This document shows, piece by piece, positions 58,060-64,000 of a stretch of DNA of 64,000 nucleotides (position 1 is its first letter; each line of letters opens with the position of its first letter). The DNA comes from Streptomyces roseofulvus (GTDB taxonomy: Bacteria; Actinomycetota; Actinomycetes; Streptomycetales; Streptomycetaceae), in contig NZ_BAAAWE010000001.1 of the NCBI RefSeq assembly GCF_039534915.1, forward strand, positions 5,642,001 to 5,706,000. The letters run 5' to 3'. The translations under genes were made by a program, and so were the position numbers. The notes under the pieces were generated by a model. The model was not told the DNA's origin. It was given only the letters and a program-made list of their open reading frames with translations, and ran no database searches.

Positions 58060-59481
58060 TCACTCCGTCGTCGCCAGGGCTTCCGGGGCCGTCACGGTCC
58101 CGGGAGCCCTGTGCGGCGTCAGGGCCGCGTACAGGACGCCGCCCACGACTCCCGAGAGCACGAAGCTGCAGTCGATCCCGCCGGTCAGGGGCAGCAGAGG
58201 GCCCTCGTACAGCGGGGTCGAGACGGCCGCCAGGCCCACCGCCGCGCCGAGCGCCCAGGAGAGCGTGGCGCGCGGGTGCCAGCCGGCCGAGAACCAGTAG
58301 ATCCCGCCGCGCGAGCGCCGGTTGTAGACCTGGAGCGCCTCGGGGTCGTACTCCCCGCGGCAGCGGACGTGCCCGATCAGGGTGATGACCGCCCACGGCG
58401 TGCCGATCGCCGTCAGGAGCAGTACGAACGAGGTCATCGCCGACTGGGCGTCCGAGGCGAAGTGCCCGAGGAAGACGAAGCCGGTGGCGACCGCCGCCAC
58501 CACCAGGGTGGCCCGCGCCCGGGTGGCCCGGGGCAGGATCGCGTCCAGGTCCAGGCCCATCGAGTAGAGCATCAGACCGGCGTTGCCGACCGAGCCGGCG
58601 GTGGCGGCGAGCAGTAGCGGGACCAGGTACCAGGCGGGGGAGGCGGCGACCAGGGGCCCCGCGTAGTCGAGGCCCGCGCGGGCGGCGAGCGCCGTGAAGG
58701 TGCCGAAGAGCTGCGGTACGAGCAGGCCCACGAGCAGCCCCAGACAGGTGGCCCGCCAGACGCTCCGCGCGCTGTGCCGGACGGGGGAGACGTACCGGGT
58801 GTAGTCGCCCAGCAGGGTGATGAAGGCGACCGGGCCGCTGAGTCCGGCGGCGACCGCCGACAGCAGCCAGGTCGGCCAGAAGGAGCCGAGCAGGTACGGG
58901 GTGTCCGGCACCGGCGCGGCGGTGAAGTCGCCGGCGTACGCCACGAGCCCGGCCGCCAGCAGGACGGTCATGCCGACGGCGAGCGCCTTGCTGAGCCGGA
59001 GCAGCAGCCGGTAGCCGTACACGGCGCCCACCACCGTGCAGGCCGCGAGCAGCGCGTAGACGACGGCGTGCGTCCCGTCGCCGGCGGAGAGGCCGGTCAG
59101 GCGGGCGAGGGTGCCCACCATGACGTCGCCGCCGATCCACAGGGTGAGGGCGGTGTAGCCCAGCGAGAGCAGCAGCCCCACCACCGAGCCGACGAGCCGG
59201 CCGCGGACGCCGAAGAAGGCGCCCGAGGAGGTGGAGAGGTTGGTGGCGGTGCGCAGGGAGACCAGCGCCAGCGGGGCGGTGACGGCGACGCCGACGACCG
59301 TGCCCGCGACCACGGAGGTCACCGCGCCCCACAGGCCGAGGCCGAAGGAGACCGGCAGCCAGCCGAAGACGATCACCCCCAGGCAGAGGTTGGAGCCGAG
59401 CAGGATCGCGACCAGGTCGCGGGGGCCGCTGGTGCGTTCGGCCTCGGGGACGGTGTCGACTCCGCGCTGTTCGATCGCCAT
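58060..59481 (-). CDS. NCS1-family permease (cytosine/purine/allantoin type)
   Basis: Integral membrane protein of 473 residues with about 12 membrane segments. Family signatures are GPRDLVAILLGSNLCLGVIVFG, an ATNLSTSSGAFFGVRGRLVG loop and GPVAFITLLGDYTRYVSP. NCS1 carriers import nucleobases, hydantoins, allantoin and related ureides with protons or sodium. The ATG at 59481 has GGAGG four bases ahead; the open frame 25 codons upstream crosses the operator. It is divergent from the urease-like operon and shares its control region, so its cargo may be the nitrogen source processed by that operon. The exact substrate cannot be read. Confidence 0.88.
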   Translation of the reverse strand: MAIEQRGVDTVPEAERTSGPRDLVAILLGSNLCLGVIVFGWLPVSFGLGLWGAVTSVVAGTVVGVAVTAPLALVSLRTATNLSTSSGAFFGVRGRLVGSVVGLLLSLGYTALTLWIGGDVMVGTLARLTGLSAGDGTHAVVYALLAACTVVGAVYGYRLLLRLSKALAVGMTVLLAAGLVAYAGDFTAAPVPDTPYLLGSFWPTWLLSAVAAGLSGPVAFITLLGDYTRYVSPVRHSARSVWRATCLGLLVGLLVPQLFGTFTALAARAGLDYAGPLVAASPAWYLVPLLLAATAGSVGNAGLMLYSMGLDLDAILPRATRARATLVVAAVATGFVFLGHFASDAQSAMTSFVLLLTAIGTPWAVITLIGHVRCRGEYDPEALQVYNRRSRGGIYWFSAGWHPRATLSWALGAAVGLAAVSTPLYEGPLLPLTGGIDCSFVLSGVVGGVLYAALTPHRAPGTVTAPEALATTE

Positions 59482-59513
59482 GGGACCTCCGGGGGAGCGA
59501 GAGGGGGGACGTT

Positions 59514-59528
59514 TTGAGTGGCGCTCAA
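59514..59528. promoter_or_regulatory. Operator-like site 1 (permease side)
   Basis: TTGAGTGGCGCTCAA is a near-palindrome (TTGAG/CTCAA arms). An 18-base version starting at 59512 matches site 2 at 15 of 18 positions. It lies 33 bases upstream of the permease ATG on the minus strand. Confidence 0.6.
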
Positions 59529-59559
59529 TGTGACCTGTCCCAGGACCTGGCGTCAATCC

Positions 59560-59588
59560 TTGGAAGCAAGCGTCTCAGCATTTAGAGT
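59560..59588 (+). promoter_or_regulatory. Promoter of the urease-like operon
   Basis: TTGGAA (59560-59565) and TAGAGT (59583-59588) are separated by 17 bases, an ideal spacing, and the -10 is inside operator site 2. The start codon of ureAB follows 25 bases later with a strong GGAGG. Confidence 0.6.
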
Positions 59589-59598
59589 GTCGCTCAAA
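59581..59598. promoter_or_regulatory. Operator-like site 2 over the urease-like promoter
   Basis: TTTAGAGTGTCGCTCAAA repeats site 1 in the same orientation (15 of 18 positions) and covers the -10 box. Binding here would repress the operon. The TetR-type gene at the operon's end is the obvious candidate binder. Confidence 0.6.
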
Positions 59599-59613
59599 CA
59601 GGAGGTGCATGAC

Positions 59614-60312
59614 GTGCGACTGACCCCCACCGAGCGCGACCGGCTGCTGCTCTTCGGCGCCGCCGAACTGGCCCGGGCCCGCCGGGCCCGCGGGCTGCGG
59701 CTCAACGTCCCCGAGGCGACCGCCCTCATCGCGGACACCGTCTGCGAGGCCGCCCGGGACGGCCGGAGGCTCGCCGAGGCCATCGAGGCGGCCCGCTCCG
59801 TCCTCGGCCCCGAGGACGTGCTGCCCGGCGTCGCCGACGTGGTGACCGAGGTGCACGTCGAGGCCGTCTTCGACGACGGCTCCCGGCTCGCCGTGGTCAC
59901 CGACCCGATCGGCGGAGGCACGCTCGGCGCCGGCGCTCCCGGCGCGCTGCTGCCCGGCCCCGGCCACCCGGAGCGGGAGCCCGCGCTCACCCTCGTCGTA
60001 CGGAACACGGCGACGGTCCCGGTCAGCGTCACCTCCCACTTCCACTTCTTCGAGGCCAACCCGCGCCTCGACTTCGACCGCGCCGCCGCCTACGGCATGC
60101 GGCTCGCCATCCCCGCCGGCGCCTCCTTCCGCTTCGACCCCGGCGGCTCCGCCGAGGTCGGGCTCCTGCCCATCGGCGGCGCCCGCGTGGCCATCGGCTT
60201 CGCCGGCCTCGTCGACGGGCCGCTGGACGCGCCCGGCGCGAAGGAGGAGGCCCTGCGGCGCGCCGCGGCCTGCGGCTACCTGGGCGTCACGGCCCCGAAG
60301 GAGGACGACTGA
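59614..60312 (+). CDS. ureAB: Urease gamma/beta fusion subunit-like protein
   Basis: Protein of 232 residues. The gamma domain (1-~100) shows RLTPTERDRLLLFGAAELARARRARGLRLNVPEA and VHVEAVFDDGSRLAVVTDPI. The beta domain (~125-225) shows VTSHFHFFEANPRLDFDRAAAYGMRLAIPAG and LLPIGGARVAIGFAGLVDG. Fused gamma-beta chains occur in several ureases. The GTG at 59614 has GGAGG eight bases upstream. It is the first gene of ureAB-ureC-aguA-tetR and overlaps ureC by one base (TGATG). The structural fold is clearly urease; whether the assembled enzyme hydrolyses urea is uncertain (see ureC). Confidence 0.9.
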   Translation: MRLTPTERDRLLLFGAAELARARRARGLRLNVPEATALIADTVCEAARDGRRLAEAIEAARSVLGPEDVLPGVADVVTEVHVEAVFDDGSRLAVVTDPIGGGTLGAGAPGALLPGPGHPEREPALTLVVRNTATVPVSVTSHFHFFEANPRLDFDRAAAYGMRLAIPAGASFRFDPGGSAEVGLLPIGGARVAIGFAGLVDGPLDAPGAKEEALRRAAACGYLGVTAPKEDD

Positions 60313-61994
60313 TGGACCCGTACGAGTACGCCTCCGTGCACGGCCCCCGCGCCGGCGACCGCGTCGTCCTCGGCGACTCCGGGCTGGTCGTCCGGGTCGA
60401 GGCCGACTCCCAGAAGCCGGGCGAGGAGTTCCTGGCCGGCTTCGGCAAGACCGCCCGCGACGGCCTGCACCTGAAGGCCGCCGCCGTCCGCGAGACCTGC
60501 GACGTCGTCATCAGCAACGTCCTGCTGATCGACGCCGTCCAGGGCATCCGCAAGGTCTCCATCGGCATCCGCGAGGGCCGGATCCACGCCATCGGCCGGG
60601 CCGGCAACCCCGACACCCTCGACGGCGTCGACGTCGTCGTCGGCACCGGCACCTCGATCGTCTCCGGCGAGGGGCTCATCGCCACCGCCGGCGCCGTCGA
60701 CACCCACGTCCACCTGCTCTCGCCCCGGATCATGGAGGCGTCGCTCGCCAGCGGCGTCACCACGATCATCGGCCAGGAGTTCGGCCCCGTCTGGGGCGTC
60801 GGCGTCAACTCGCCCTGGGCACTCCACCACGCCTTCAACGCCTTCGACGCCTGGCCGGTCAACATCGGCTTCCTGGCCCGCGGTTCCTCCTCGGACCCGG
60901 CGCCGCTGGTCGAGGCGCTCGCCGAGGGCGGCGCGTCCGGCTTCAAGGTCCACGAGGACATGGGCGCCCACACCCGCGCCCTGGACACCGCGCTGCGGGT
61001 GGCCGAGGAGCACGACGTCCAGGTCGCCCTGCACAGCGACGGGCTGAACGAGTGCCTGTCGGTGGAGGACACCCTCGCCGTCCTGGAGGGCCGTACGATC
61101 CACGCCTTCCACATCGAGGGCTGCGGCGGCGGACACGTCCCCAACGTCCTGAAGATGGCCGGCGTGCCGAACGTCATCGGCTCCTCCACCAACCCCACCC
61201 TGCCCTTCGGCCGCGACGCGGTCGCCGAGCACTACGGGATGATCGTCTCCGTCCACGACCTGAAGACCGACCTCCCCGGCGACGCCGCCATGGCGCGCGA
61301 CCGGATCCGGGCCGGGACGATGGGCGCGGAGGACGTCCTGCACGACCTCGGCGCGATCGGGATCACCTCCTCCGACGCGCAGGGGATGGGAAGGGCCGGC
61401 GAGACCGTACGCCGGACCTTCGCCATGGCCGGGAAGATGAAGGCCGAGCTGGGGCCCCTGGAGGGCGACGGCGCGCACGACGACAACGCGCGCGTGCTGC
61501 GCTACCTGGCCAAGCTCACCATCAACCCGGCGATCGCCCACGGCCTCGCGCACGAGATCGGCTCGGTCGAGGTCGGCAAGCTGGCCGACATCGTGCTGTG
61601 GCGGCCGGAGTTCTTCGGCGCCAAACCGCAGATGGTGCTGAAGGCCGGCTTCCCCGCCTGGGGGGTCGTGGGCGATCCCAACGCCGCCACCGACACCTGC
61701 GAACCGCTCGTCCTCGGCCCGCTGTTCGGCGGCCACGGCGCCACCGCGGCGGACCTCTCCGTCGCCTTCGTCGCGCAGGCCGCCGTCGACCTCGGCGGCG
61801 ACCGGATGCCGACCCGGCGCCGCCGCGTCCCCGTGCGCGGCACCCGGGGGATCGGCCCCGCCGACCTGCTCCTCAACTCCCGCACCGGCTCCGTCCAGGT
61901 GGACGACCGCACCGGCCTCGTCTCGCTCGACGGCTCCCCGATCCGCTCCGAGCCGGCCGACTCCGTCTCGCTGAACCGCCTCTACTTCCTCTAG
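60312..61994 (+). CDS. ureC: Urease alpha subunit-like metalloenzyme with altered flap
   Basis: Protein of 560 residues. Nickel ligands of urease are all in place: H132 and H134 (VDTHVHLL), K212 to be carbamylated (FKVHEDMG), H241 (ALHSDGLNE), H267 and D355 (SSDAQGMGR). H315 corresponds to the flap histidine, but the neighbouring flap cysteine of classical ureases is V314 here (IVSVHDL in place of MVCHHL). The N-terminal region is also divergent. No ureD, E, F or G accessory genes lie in the window. It may be an accessory urease matured by proteins from elsewhere, or an amidohydrolase for another ureido substrate. Co-transcribed with an agmatine deiminase gene. Confidence 0.88.
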   Translation: MDPYEYASVHGPRAGDRVVLGDSGLVVRVEADSQKPGEEFLAGFGKTARDGLHLKAAAVRETCDVVISNVLLIDAVQGIRKVSIGIREGRIHAIGRAGNPDTLDGVDVVVGTGTSIVSGEGLIATAGAVDTHVHLLSPRIMEASLASGVTTIIGQEFGPVWGVGVNSPWALHHAFNAFDAWPVNIGFLARGSSSDPAPLVEALAEGGASGFKVHEDMGAHTRALDTALRVAEEHDVQVALHSDGLNECLSVEDTLAVLEGRTIHAFHIEGCGGGHVPNVLKMAGVPNVIGSSTNPTLPFGRDAVAEHYGMIVSVHDLKTDLPGDAAMARDRIRAGTMGAEDVLHDLGAIGITSSDAQGMGRAGETVRRTFAMAGKMKAELGPLEGDGAHDDNARVLRYLAKLTINPAIAHGLAHEIGSVEVGKLADIVLWRPEFFGAKPQMVLKAGFPAWGVVGDPNAATDTCEPLVLGPLFGGHGATAADLSVAFVAQAAVDLGGDRMPTRRRRVPVRGTRGIGPADLLLNSRTGSVQVDDRTGLVSLDGSPIRSEPADSVSLNRLYFL

Positions 61995-62005
61995 GACCCG
62001 CCCTC

Positions 62006-63025
62006 ATGACTTCGTACCGCATGCCCGCCGAGTGGACCCCGCACGAGCGGACCTGGATGGCCTGGCCGAGCCCCAACGCCACCTTCACCGACGACGCCGA
62101 GCTCGCCGAGGCCCGCGAGGCATGGGCCTCCGTCGCCCGGGCCGTCCGCCGCTTCGAGCCGGTGACGATGGTCGTCGCCCCCGGCGACGCGGAGGGCGCC
62201 CGCGCGCTCCTCGGCGACGGCGTCGCGCTGATCGAGCGGGAGCTCGACGACGCCTGGATGCGCGACATCGGCCCCACCTTCGTCACCGACGGCACCTCCC
62301 TGGCCGCCGTGGACTGGGTGTTCAACGGCTGGGGCGCCCAGGACTGGGCGAGCTGGGAGCACGACTCCAAGATCGCCCGCCACGTCGCGGACGCGGCGGG
62401 GGTACGCGTGCTGAGCAGCGCCCTGGTGAACGAGGGCGGCGGCCTCCACGTCGACGGCGAGGGCACCGTCCTCCTCACCGACACCGTCCAGCTCGGCTCC
62501 GGCCGCAACCCCGAGTGGACCCGCGAGCAGGTCGAGCGGGAGATCCACGCCAAGCTCGGCACCACCAAGGCGATCTGGCTGCCGCACGGCCTGGCCGGCG
62601 ACTACGGCATGTACGGCACCCAGGGCCACGTCGACATCGTCGCCGCCTTCGCCCGCCCCGGCACCGTCCTCGTCCACAGCCAGCAGGACCCGAACCACCC
62701 GGACTACGCCCGCTCCCGGCTGTACGTGGACATCCTCCGCGCCCAGACCGACGCCCAGGGCCGCCCCCTGGAGGTCATCGAGGTCCCCGCCCCCACCGTC
62801 CTCAAGGACGAGGAGGGCGACTGGGTCGACTACTCCTACATCAACCACTACCTGTGCAACGGCGCCGTGATCCTCTGCGCCTTCGACGACCCGCACGACG
62901 AGCTCGCCGCCGAGATCTTCCGCCGCCTCTTCCCGGACCGCGAGGTCGTCCTCGTCGACGCCCGGACGATCTTCGCGGCGGGCGGCGGCATCCACTGCAT
63001 CACCCAGCAGCAGCCCGCGGTGTAG
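62006..63025 (+). CDS. aguA: Agmatine deiminase (peptidyl-arginine deiminase-like)
   Basis: Enzyme of 339 residues of the guanidino-group modifying fold. It begins MTSYRMPAEWTPHERTWMAW, has the substrate-binding ERELDDAWMRDIGPTFV and WVFNGWGAQ segments, NEGGGLHVDGEG, the catalytic histidine in GTQGHVDIV and the catalytic cysteine in AAGGGIHCITQQQP near the C-terminus. Expected reaction: agmatine to N-carbamoylputrescine and ammonia. No N-carbamoylputrescine amidase gene is seen nearby, so the ureido product would need another hydrolase; the adjacent urease-like enzyme is an interesting candidate. ATG at 62006, 11 bases after ureC. Confidence 0.92.
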   Translation: MTSYRMPAEWTPHERTWMAWPSPNATFTDDAELAEAREAWASVARAVRRFEPVTMVVAPGDAEGARALLGDGVALIERELDDAWMRDIGPTFVTDGTSLAAVDWVFNGWGAQDWASWEHDSKIARHVADAAGVRVLSSALVNEGGGLHVDGEGTVLLTDTVQLGSGRNPEWTREQVEREIHAKLGTTKAIWLPHGLAGDYGMYGTQGHVDIVAAFARPGTVLVHSQQDPNHPDYARSRLYVDILRAQTDAQGRPLEVIEVPAPTVLKDEEGDWVDYSYINHYLCNGAVILCAFDDPHDELAAEIFRRLFPDREVVLVDARTIFAAGGGIHCITQQQPAV

Positions 63026-63034
63026 AACGTACGA

Positions 63035-63691
63035 GTGAGTCAGAGCAGCAGCCCGTCCCCCGCCCCCCGCCGCCGCAACCAGGCCGCCCCGCCCCGCGAG
63101 GAGGTCTTCTCGGCGGCGATGGACACCGTCGCCGAGCGCGGGCTCGACGGGCTCACCATGGCCGGGCTCGGGCGGCAGGTCGGGATGAGCAGCGGCCACC
63201 TCCTCTACTACTTCCGCACCAAGGACGAACTGCTGCTCCAGACCCTGGAGTGGAGCGAGGGGCGGCTCGGGGCCGAGCGGGGCGCGCTGCTCTCCCGGCC
63301 CGGCACCTGCCGCGAGCGGCTCGACGGGTACGTCGACGTGTACGTGCCCGACGGGCCGCGCGACCCGCACTGGACGCTCTGGCTGGAGGTCTGGAACCGC
63401 TCGCAGAACGCCGACGCGGACGCCCGCGCCCGGCAGGCCGCCATCGAGGGCGCCTGGCACCGGGACCTGGTCGCGATCCTCGCCGAGGGCGTCTCGCGCG
63501 GCGAGTTCCGGCCCGTGGACCCGGACCGCTTCGCCACCCGGATGCGCGCCCTCCTCGACGGCTACAGCGTGCACGTCGCGGTCGGCCTGCCCGGCACCGG
63601 CCGGGCCGAGGTCCTCGCCCAGGTGCGGGAGTTCGTCGACGAGACCCTCGTGCCCCCGGCGCCGGACCCGGACGCGTATTCCGCATCGTGA
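63035..63691 (+). CDS. TetR-family regulator, probable repressor of the urease-like operon
   Basis: Protein of 218 residues. The N-terminal helix-turn-helix lies at about 20-68 (VFSAAMDTVAERGLDGLTMAGLGRQ, then VGMSSGHLLYYFRTKDELL), a strong TetR pattern. The C-terminal part (WTLWLEVWNRSQNADADARARQ) resembles the BetI/TetR_C_6 ligand domain. The GTG at 63035 is nine bases after aguA, so it is the last gene of the operon and would control its own synthesis. The two matching operator-like sites at 59512 and 59581 are its likely targets. Ligand unknown; a polyamine or ureido compound is plausible from context. Confidence 0.9.
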   Translation: MSQSSSPSPAPRRRNQAAPPREEVFSAAMDTVAERGLDGLTMAGLGRQVGMSSGHLLYYFRTKDELLLQTLEWSEGRLGAERGALLSRPGTCRERLDGYVDVYVPDGPRDPHWTLWLEVWNRSQNADADARARQAAIEGAWHRDLVAILAEGVSRGEFRPVDPDRFATRMRALLDGYSVHVAVGLPGTGRAEVLAQVREFVDETLVPPAPDPDAYSAS

Positions 63692-63734
63692 GATCCGGGT
63701 CCGTGGACGCACGGGCCTGTGGCACACTGCGGAC

Positions 63735-63791
63735 GTGCTCGCTACCACGATGATTATCGGCAGCAGCGCGCCGGTCCGCAGTGACCGCTGA
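63735..63791 (+). CDS. Probable leader peptide with Ile-Ile codons
   Basis: From GTG 63735 the frame codes MLATTMIIGSSAPVRSDR; from the internal ATG 63750 it codes 13 residues. CACACT ends six bases before the GTG, which fits a leaderless start. The ATT-ATC pair could sense isoleucine. A terminator with six U follows 55 bases later, before the next gene. The arrangement mirrors the ilvB leader in this window. The role is inferred from layout only. Confidence 0.6.
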   Translation: MLATTMIIGSSAPVRSDR

Positions 63792-63846
63792 ACCGCGACA
63801 CGACCCCCCGCGGCAGTGGACATCGTGCCCCAGACCCGCGCGCAGA

Positions 63847-63872
63847 CCTCTCGCACCCGCGAGGGGTTTTTT
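63847..63872 (+). terminator. Attenuator-like terminator before the last gene
   Basis: A seven-base stem (63847-63853 with 63860-63866; one G-U pair) with a six-base loop is followed by TTTTTT. It lies 55 bases after the leader peptide stop and 100 bases before the start of the next gene. Confidence 0.75.
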
Positions 63873-63974
63873 CGTTTTCCGGCCCCACCTCGGCCGGAGA
63901 CGGACGACGCGTGAGAATGGGGGCAAGTGGATCCATACCTTCCGGAGCCACATCCGACAGGAGCCATCACAGCC

Positions 63975-64000
63975 ATGACCACGGAGAACGCCGAGGGCTC
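63975..64000 (+). CDS. Start of a gene running out of the window
   Basis: ATG 63975 follows a GACAGGAG ribosome site (11 bases) and codes MTTENAEG before the window ends. Its upstream attenuator suggests an amino acid biosynthetic gene. From recalled synteny with S. coelicolor, a citramalate/isopropylmalate synthase-like gene is likely at this place, but nothing in the eight codons shows it. Confidence 0.6.

Noticed and set aside
59518..59613. Longer start of the urease gamma/beta gene
   Set aside because: The extension crosses the promoter and operator site 2. GTG 59614 has a strong GGAGG and gives the canonical N-terminus.
63754..63953. Minus- and plus-strand open frames of about 65 codons between the TetR gene and the last gene
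   Set aside because: They run through the terminator stem and U tract and have no coding bias or ribosome site.

Overview
The window is chromosomal DNA of a Streptomyces species or a very close relative. Base composition is very high in GC, codon third positions are almost all G or C, GTG and TTG starts are frequent, and several genes look leaderless. From memory, the gene order matches the conserved core region of the S. coelicolor chromosome around SCO5469 to SCO5529. That comparison is recall, not a search. I see no tRNA, rRNA, CRISPR array, intact insertion sequence or prophage.

Layout. (1) 1-5221: a minus-strand glycine/serine module (gcvT, gcvH, glyA, sdaA) headed by a glycine riboswitch, with a divergent P-loop gene. 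(2) 5326-13193: two SseB-like paralogues, then a five-gene oligopeptide ABC transporter. (3) 13264-23124: a TRIC-type membrane protein, a thioesterase, a cysteine desulfurase and mnmA (together a tRNA thiolation pair), a Tat-type amidase, a small hydrolase, a LOG protein, an SDR, a MetE-like protein and ligA. (4) 23449-29230: an RmdB-like GGDEF/EAL protein and gatCAB with a small membrane gene inside the operon. (5) 29308-41478: a receptor-like Ser/Thr kinase, a frameshifted small gene, an MMPL transporter, an acetyltransferase, a LuxR-type ATPase regulator and three redox enzymes. (6) 41631-50564: a second GGDEF/EAL protein carrying a TTA codon, then ilvB behind a leader-peptide attenuator, ilvN, ilvC and serA. 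(7) 50638-54761: a PucR-type regulator divergent from proline dehydrogenase and P5C dehydrogenase. (8) 54839-58058: a truncated hydrolase, a structured intergenic region with a 43-codon gene, leuB and ilvE. (9) 58060-63691: an NCS1 permease divergent from a ureAB-ureC-aguA-tetR operon that lacks urease accessory genes. (10) 63692-64000: a second leader peptide and attenuator in front of a gene that runs off the window.

Metabolically the window joins one-carbon and serine flux (gcv, glyA, sdaA, serA), branched-chain amino acid synthesis (ilvBNC, leuB, ilvE) and nitrogen recovery (proline oxidation, the urease-like/agmatine deiminase cluster). The regulation visible in the DNA is rich: one riboswitch, two attenuators, paired operators around the urease-like operon, a palindrome in the put intergenic region, and a shared TCGTCCAC element at leuB and ilvE. 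The most promising undescribed unit is the urease-like/agmatine deiminase/NCS1/TetR cluster. Its urease alpha subunit keeps the metal ligands but has lost the flap cysteine.
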